Shown here: positions 6,317 through 10,701 of the stretch, piece by piece
Layout of the letters: each line of letters begins with the position of its first letter
How positions within the stretch are numbered: position 1 is the first letter of the stretch
The notes under the pieces: model-generated
Told to the model about the DNA's origin: nothing
The model's database searches: none
What the model saw: the letters and a program-made list of their open reading frames with translations, nothing else
Assembly (NCBI GenBank): GCA_002315205.1
Contig: DCGH01000003.1
Span: 1 to 10,701, forward strand
Reading direction: 5' to 3'
Origin: Erysipelotrichaceae bacterium UBA1783
GTDB lineage: Bacteria; Bacillota_I; Bacilli_A; Erysipelotrichales; Erysipelotrichaceae
Length of the DNA: 10,701 bases
Translations under genes and position numbers: made by a program

Positions 6317-8167
6317 CTATTTGTTTTGCTTCAGATAAATTGAAATCGTAATAATATCAGCCGGGTTTACACCTGAAATTCTACTTGCCTGACCAATAGT
6401 TGTAGGTCTGATTTCCTTCAGCTTCTGCTTTGCCTCTAAAGACAGGTTAATCATTGCATCATAATCCAGATCCTCAGGAAGCTGCTGCTTCTCCATTTTT
6501 TCCAGATTTGCTGCCTCTCTTTTTGCCTTAGAGATATAGCCTTCATATTTAATTTCAATATCTAACTGTCTTGCTAGAGTATCACTGATTTCTACATTCG
6601 CCTTTCTAGCAATCACACTTGTTTCCACATTCGGACGCTTTAACAGCTCATAAGCATTGGTCAAATGATTTTCATCCTCATAGCCTAAGCTCTTTAGGTA
6701 ATCCTGTAGTTCTTCATCAATGAATACCTTTGTTTCACTTAATAGCTGCTTTAGTCTTTCCAGTTCACTTAGCTTCTTTTTAAACTTGTCATATCTTTCT
6801 TGAGATATTAAGCCTACCTCATAACCATATTCAGTTAATCTCTGATCAGCATTATCATGTCTCAATAATAAACGATATTCTGCTCTTGAAGTTAGTAAGC
6901 GATATGGCTCCTTGGTTCCCTTTGTTACTAAATCATCCACCATAACACCAATATAGGATTCATCTCTTCTTAATACTAAAGGCTTCTTTCCTAATAGCTT
7001 ACAGCCCGCATTAATTCCTGCATATAAGCCCTGGCCTGCGGCTTCCTCATAACCACTAGTGCCATTAATCTGACCAGCGGTAAATAGGTTTTCAATCAGC
7101 TTAGTTTCAAAGGTTGGCTTTAGCTGTAATGGGTCAATTGCATCATATTCAATTGCATAAGCATATTTCTCAATCACACAATTTTCAAATCCTGGTAAGG
7201 ACCTTAGCATACGGTCCTGAACCTCATATGGCATACTTGTTGAGAATCCCTGTACATAGGTTGTATCTAATGATAATGATTCTGGTTCTAAGAATAGCTG
7301 ATGTCTTGGTTTATCTGAGAAACGAACAATCTTGTCTTCAATAGAAGGGCAATATCTAGGGCCAACACCTTCAACTACACCAGAATACATAGAAGATCTA
7401 TGTAAATTTGCTTTGATAATCTCATGCGTTTCTGGTTGAGTATAAATCAGGTAACAAGGAATCTGTAAATCAATTGGTGTAATTCTTTCTGTTTCATATG
7501 AGAAAGCCTCCACCTCATCATTACCTGGTTCATAGGAAGCCTTTGAGAAATCAATAGAATCTGTCTTGATTCTGGCAGGTGTACCTGTCTTTAATCGGAA
7601 GGTTCTTAAGCCTAGCTTTCTTAAGGATTCACTTAAGTTCTTTGTTGTTTTCTGATGATCTGGTCCTTCATAGGTAATATGATTAGAAACCATAATCTTA
7701 CTAGACATATAGGTTCCAGTTGTTAATATTAAAGCCTTGCATTCAAGAATTTCATCTTCATTGACACGAATACCCTTAACCTTACCATTTTCAGCTAAGA
7801 CCTCTTCCACAACGCATTCCTTTACGGTTAGATTTTCCTGGTTTGCTAATACATCCTGCATAAATTTCTTATAAGCAATCTTATCAGACTGTACTCTTAA
7901 GCTCCTGACACCAGGACCCTTTGTTGTATTTAGCATCTTAAACTGTAAGGCAGTTGCATCCGCACTTTTACCCATCTGTCCACCTAATGCATCAATCTCT
8001 CTGACAACAATACCCTTTGCAGGGCCACCGATGGATGGATTACATGGCATAGAGGCAATCCAGTTTTTATCCAATGAGCATAATATTGTCTGTAATCCCA
8101 TTCTACTAGTAGCTAATGCGGCTTCACATCCAGCATGACCGCCACCAACAACAATTACATCTACCAT
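6317..8167 (-). CDS. mnmG: tRNA uridine-5-carboxymethylaminomethyl modification enzyme MnmG (GidA)
   Basis: This FAD-dependent cytosolic enzyme works in a complex with MnmE to build the 5-(carboxymethyl)aminomethyl group on wobble U34 of certain tRNAs. The 616 residues are full length for the long MnmG form. The FAD-binding GGGHAGCEAA is at residues 8-17. PCNPSIGGPAKG is at 41-52, with C42 matching a conserved catalytic cysteine. RLKTGTPARI is at 191-200. GVGPRYCPSIEDK is near 267-279, with the second conserved cysteine C273. GYEEAAGQGLYAGINA lies further on. The C-terminal part is helical and would contact MnmE and tRNA. ATG 8167 has a strong GGAGGT six bases upstream. It is a single-gene unit with its own promoter and terminator. 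mnmE, often its neighbour, is not next to it here. Confidence 0.98.
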   Translation of the reverse strand: MVDVIVVGGGHAGCEAALATSRMGLQTILCSLDKNWIASMPCNPSIGGPAKGIVVREIDALGGQMGKSADATALQFKMLNTTKGPGVRSLRVQSDKIAYKKFMQDVLANQENLTVKECVVEEVLAENGKVKGIRVNEDEILECKALILTTGTYMSSKIMVSNHITYEGPDHQKTTKNLSESLRKLGLRTFRLKTGTPARIKTDSIDFSKASYEPGNDEVEAFSYETERITPIDLQIPCYLIYTQPETHEIIKANLHRSSMYSGVVEGVGPRYCPSIEDKIVRFSDKPRHQLFLEPESLSLDTTYVQGFSTSMPYEVQDRMLRSLPGFENCVIEKYAYAIEYDAIDPLQLKPTFETKLIENLFTAGQINGTSGYEEAAGQGLYAGINAGCKLLGKKPLVLRRDESYIGVMVDDLVTKGTKEPYRLLTSRAEYRLLLRHDNADQRLTEYGYEVGLISQERYDKFKKKLSELERLKQLLSETKVFIDEELQDYLKSLGYEDENHLTNAYELLKRPNVETSVIARKANVEISDTLARQLDIEIKYEGYISKAKREAANLEKMEKQQLPEDLDYDAMINLSLEAKQKLKEIRPTTIGQASRISGVNPADIITISIYLKQNK

Positions 8168-8191
8168 ATCCGTACCTCCAGTCTATCGATA

Positions 8192-8222
8192 ATTATAGCA
8201 CAAAAAAGGTGAATCATTACAA
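8192..8222 (-). promoter_or_regulatory. Promoter of mnmG (extended -10)
   Basis: On the - strand TGCTATAAT (8200-8192) is an extended -10 with a perfect TATAAT. TTGTAA (8222-8217) lies 19 bases upstream and is a weak -35. The -35 includes the walJ stop codon. The spacer runs through the walJ terminator hairpin, so promoter and terminator occupy the same bases. Confidence 0.65.
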
Positions 8223-8230
8223 TCCACCTT
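8202..8230 (-). terminator. Terminator of the dnaB-M23-walJ transcript
   Basis: On the - strand AAGGTGGATT (8230-8221) pairs with GATTCACCTT (8215-8206), including two G-T wobbles. The loop holds the walJ stop codon TAA (8219-8217). A run of six T (8207-8202) follows. The T-run is short and partly paired, so read-through into mnmG is possible. Confidence 0.65.
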
Positions 8231-8963
8231 CATATATTTCGTATTGTTCTACTGCCTTCAGCTTTAAATCATCTCTAAGCTTACCACATTCACTTAGTGC
8301 TGATTTTGCTGTTGCATAGGCAAGCTGATAGGTATTTGCTTCTTGCGAAATATGAGCAAGAACGATTTCCTTTGTATCCTCATTGACACACTGACATAGC
8401 ACCTTTGCTGCATCCTCATTAGATAAATGACCATAATCCGAAGCAATTCTCTGCTTTGTTAAAAATGGACGACTGGTCTTCATCAGCATTTCTGGATCAT
8501 GATTACTTTCAAAAATATAATAGGTTGCATTTTTAATCAGATTCAGATTTTTATCTGAAACATAACCTGTATCCGTCATTTGAACTAAGGTTTCTTCACC
8601 ATCGAAAATGATGTAACCCACTGTAACCAATTCAGCATCATGTGACAAATGTAATGGTAGTATTGTTAAATCCTTGATTCTAAACACCTGATTTGGCACA
8701 ACCTGATACCATTTTTGAATACCACTGATTGAAAAGCAGCTATAAACATCCAAATCTCTAAACATCTTTATCTGACCAATATGGTCTGAATGAGAATGGG
8801 TAATTAGAATGCCATCTGCAGATTTATAATCAAAGCCCACTTCAGCAAAGCTTTTTTTCAGATATGTCATCGTTGTGCCACAATCAATGATAATCTTTGT
8901 TGATTTACTTTCAATAATAGCGCAGTTTCCTTTAGAACCGCTGGCAAGAATTGTAAATTTCAT
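8217..8963 (-). CDS. walJ: MBL-fold hydrolase WalJ/YycJ
   Basis: This 248-residue metallo-beta-lactamase-fold protein is predicted cytosolic with no signal peptide. The N-terminal SGSKGNC (8-14) is typical of YycJ. The metal motif HSHSDH is at 56-61. H108 (LSHDA), D131 (TDTG), ESNHDPEML at 152-160, GHLSN at 178-182 and AHIS at 203-206 complete the pattern. Bacillus YycJ has been linked to coordinating division with DNA replication, and to 5'-3' DNA exonuclease activity in mismatch repair. Its usual home is at the end of the walRK operon. Here it sits behind dnaB and a wall peptidase, with no walRKHI gene visible. ATG 8963 begins two bases after the peptidase stop without a clear ribosome binding site, which implies translational coupling. 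Its stop lies in the loop of the terminator. Confidence 0.93.
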   Translation of the reverse strand: MKFTILASGSKGNCAIIESKSTKIIIDCGTTMTYLKKSFAEVGFDYKSADGILITHSHSDHIGQIKMFRDLDVYSCFSISGIQKWYQVVPNQVFRIKDLTILPLHLSHDAELVTVGYIIFDGEETLVQMTDTGYVSDKNLNLIKNATYYIFESNHDPEMLMKTSRPFLTKQRIASDYGHLSNEDAAKVLCQCVNEDTKEIVLAHISQEANTYQLAYATAKSALSECGKLRDDLKLKAVEQYEIYEGGL

Positions 8964-8965
8964 AA

Positions 8966-10507
8966 CTATTGTCTAGCATCCTGACATGGCAATAAGCCAG
9001 GTGAACATGGGTCTACTCTGGTACCCTTATACCATACGGCAATGTGGATATGTGGTGTAGAAGAACGACCTGTAGAACCAATCTGGCCAATAACCTGTCC
9101 CTTTGTTACCTTTGTTCCTGCAGGGAAGTAGCCTAATACCTTCATATGCATATAATCCAGCTCATAATCTTCACTATGTCTGATGAAATAGTAATAACCC
9201 ATATCAGAAGCATATCCTCTACCAACAATGACACCATCCTCACATGCTAATACATCGCCATAACGATTCTGATAGTTAATGAAGTCTGTGCCATTATGAC
9301 CAGAATAGCATCTCCATTTACAGATTAATTCTGGATAGTCACAAGGTAATCTGAAGTTTAACTCACCAGTATCGTATGAAACCTCACCTGCACCAATTTC
9401 ATAAATGGCATTTGCTGGCTCTTCCACTACAACAACTTTATCCGTACGATAGCTGGCCATAACACCATTAACATACATTTCTGTATAGGTAACATCGTTA
9501 TAACCATTTTTTGCATCCTGAACCTTGCGCTTTTGTCCAGCAGCAAGCGCTTCTGTGATTTTATATTCAGTAGAACCAGCATAGGTAACGACCTTGCTGA
9601 TTCGCTGCTGTTCAACAACAACTGAAATAGGCGAATCGAAATAGGTAACTAGAATCTGTTCACCTACGACTAATGCCTGTTCCGTATTCTTTAAGGATGG
9701 ATTTAACGCCATAACCTGTGTCACTGACAATCCATTTTTCTGGCCAACACCGGCAATGGTATCATATTCCTCAACAGTATAGTATTCTAGCTTTGGCTCT
9801 CTTCCATAACAAAGATAGGTAAATACCGTTTCTTCATTATAAAAAATATCCTCAACTGCAGCACCTCTTACTGTTGCCTTTAATGTATTTTCAATATAAA
9901 TGTTCTTTTGCTGAGTACCATAAGTGGTTAAATCAGCAATCACCTCACCATTTTCAAGCTTGATATAAACATCCTCATCAATAAAGCATAATGCGAACTT
10001 TCTTAATGCAGCTGTAAAATCCTCAATATTAGCAACATAAATCGTATCAATAATCTGATCACCTTCACCATAGATGTCAATTTGAGTCGCTTCTGTTACA
10101 AATAAGCCTTCTTCCTTCAGATAAGCAGCAATTTCCTCATCCTTAATATCATAGTTCCAGAAGGTGCTTTGGGTTAATGTATAGATGTCATCAGATAAAC
10201 GAAGCTTACTTCCTTCGTAGCTGGTACCATCATAGCTTTTTTCTAATTCCCTAATCGTTTCATCAAGGATACCTTCATCATTGATAACGCCAATCAGTAA
10301 ACCCTTGTAATAAATCTTGGTTACATTTTTAGGAACCAGATTAATGCCATTGATATCCTGTTTAATAATTGTTTTTTCTTCTGAAAGTGTAACACCTGTA
10401 ATTGTTTGCTCCTTACCGATATTACTTGGGAAGAAATAGGTACAGCCAATAGAAATAATCAAGGATAGTAAGATGACAATCCATAGCTTCTTTCTATTCG
10501 TTTTCAT
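8966..10507 (-). CDS. Membrane-anchored cell-wall peptidase, LysM-G5-M23 architecture
   Basis: From ATG 10507 this is 513 residues. An N-terminal membrane segment (about 8-25) follows a basic MKTNRKK start, so the rest is extracytoplasmic. Residues about 30-240 match no domain I recognise. A LysM-like domain (about 241-289, starting EYYTVEEYDTIAGV) should bind peptidoglycan. A G5-like domain (about 294-364) follows, then an M23 endopeptidase domain. The zinc ligands look intact: HNGTD (H404, D408) and HIH (H486, H488). The YMHM segment holds the third catalytic-site histidine. It probably cuts peptidoglycan cross-bridges. An upstream ATG at 10558 would add 17 residues, but that extension lies within dnaB and breaks the basic-then-hydrophobic signal layout. 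AAAGAG before 10507 is a weak binding site. Six cysteines lie in the C-terminal domain. Confidence 0.9.
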   Translation of the reverse strand: MKTNRKKLWIVILLSLIISIGCTYFFPSNIGKEQTITGVTLSEEKTIIKQDINGINLVPKNVTKIYYKGLLIGVINDEGILDETIRELEKSYDGTSYEGSKLRLSDDIYTLTQSTFWNYDIKDEEIAAYLKEEGLFVTEATQIDIYGEGDQIIDTIYVANIEDFTAALRKFALCFIDEDVYIKLENGEVIADLTTYGTQQKNIYIENTLKATVRGAAVEDIFYNEETVFTYLCYGREPKLEYYTVEEYDTIAGVGQKNGLSVTQVMALNPSLKNTEQALVVGEQILVTYFDSPISVVVEQQRISKVVTYAGSTEYKITEALAAGQKRKVQDAKNGYNDVTYTEMYVNGVMASYRTDKVVVVEEPANAIYEIGAGEVSYDTGELNFRLPCDYPELICKWRCYSGHNGTDFINYQNRYGDVLACEDGVIVGRGYASDMGYYYFIRHSEDYELDYMHMKVLGYFPAGTKVTKGQVIGQIGSTGRSSTPHIHIAVWYKGTRVDPCSPGLLPCQDARQ

Positions 10508-10701
10508 CGTGTACTCTTTCTTTATTTCTGAAAATGTTATATTTACCTTCGAAGGCAAGCTCTAAATCACCGATAGAACCATTACGATGCTTAGCGATGA
10601 TAAGCTTAATATCTCTAAACTGCTTTGGTGCTTCTTCCTCCTCGCCATCTTCCTTCTTCTGCTGTTTTTCACGATGAAGGAACATAACGATATCGGCATC
10701 C
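10494..10701 (-). CDS. dnaB: Replicative DNA helicase DnaB, C-terminal end (5' part outside window)
   Basis: The last 68 complete residues of the hexameric replicative helicase are present, read from the right edge to TAG at 10496-10494. DADIVMFLHREK matches the conserved stretch in the C-terminal ATPase domain. LIIAKHRNGSIGDLELAF is the segment carrying the arginine finger that completes the neighbouring subunit's ATP site. Between them lies a charged insert (KQQKKEDGEEEEAP), more acidic than the usual linker here. The tail NKERVHDENE is short and polar. The gene overlaps the start of the M23 peptidase gene by 14 bases in a different frame, so both are probably on one transcript. The segment is short, but the motif order makes the family clear. 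Confidence 0.93.
   Translation of the reverse strand, partial: DADIVMFLHREKQQKKEDGEEEEAPKQFRDIKLIIAKHRNGSIGDLELAFEGKYNIFRNKERVHDENE

Noticed and set aside
7114..7344. 76-codon open frame on the + strand opposite mnmG
   Set aside because: It lies opposite conserved mnmG coding sequence, with no promoter or ribosome binding site that I can identify.
10430..10450. Possible lipobox (SIGC) in the M23 protein
   Set aside because: The -3 position is serine, not the usual leucine, valine or isoleucine, and the hydrophobic segment continues past the cysteine. A transmembrane anchor is more likely.
10508..10558. Longer start (ATG 10558) for the M23 peptidase
   Set aside because: The extension overlaps dnaB by 65 bases and puts a polar stretch before the basic-plus-hydrophobic anchor. 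ATG 10507 gives a normal membrane anchor and a short overlap.
1..10701. Mobile elements, CRISPR arrays, tRNA or rRNA genes, phage or defence systems
   Set aside because: I looked for transposase-like frames, direct repeat arrays, long terminal repeats and cloverleaf-like stretches and saw none. Nearly all bases belong to recognisable chromosomal genes.

Overview
The window looks like chromosomal DNA of a low-GC, Gram-positive Bacillota. The evidence is the AT-rich sequence, AGGAGG-like ribosome binding sites, compact operons, a lipoprotein solute-binding protein, WalJ, and the Fhs/FchA/FolD one-carbon set. An anaerobic gut or oral lineage such as Erysipelotrichia or Clostridia would fit, but I cannot settle the taxon from sequence alone. 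I see no mobile element, CRISPR array, tRNA, rRNA or clear pseudogene. No gene-free stretch exceeds about 100 bases.

Left part (1-2789, + strand). The 3' part of fhs is followed tightly by fchA and folD. Together these charge tetrahydrofolate with formate and reduce it to methylene-THF. FolD lacks the residues expected for cyclohydrolase activity, so FchA probably performs that step. A terminator closes the operon. A separate small membrane gene follows, an ECF-transporter S component that may carry a vitamin, possibly folate. A palindromic, probably bidirectional terminator separates it from the convergent genes on the - strand.

Middle part (2818-6270, - strand). A promoter with a perfect TATAAT drives four genes: a MalY/PatB-type C-S lyase, a solute-binding lipoprotein, a permease and an ATPase. 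The ABC proteins resemble the FliY/TcyJ-TcyL-TcyN cystine system. The unit therefore probably imports cystine or a related sulfur amino acid and cleaves C-S bonds inside the cell.

Right part (6289-10701, - strand). The C-terminus of the replicative helicase DnaB overlaps the start of a membrane-anchored LysM-G5-M23 cell-wall peptidase gene. walJ follows two bases later. A terminator and an extended -10 promoter then overlap at the walJ-mnmG boundary, and mnmG has its own terminator. dnaB, walJ and mnmG are often origin-proximal in Bacillota, so this may be an origin-side region (inference).

Most of the window is housekeeping. The points most worth a second look are the degenerate cyclohydrolase site of FolD, the placement of a wall hydrolase and WalJ directly behind dnaB, the cysteine-rich M23 domain, and terminators built onto or into stop codons at all four transcript ends.
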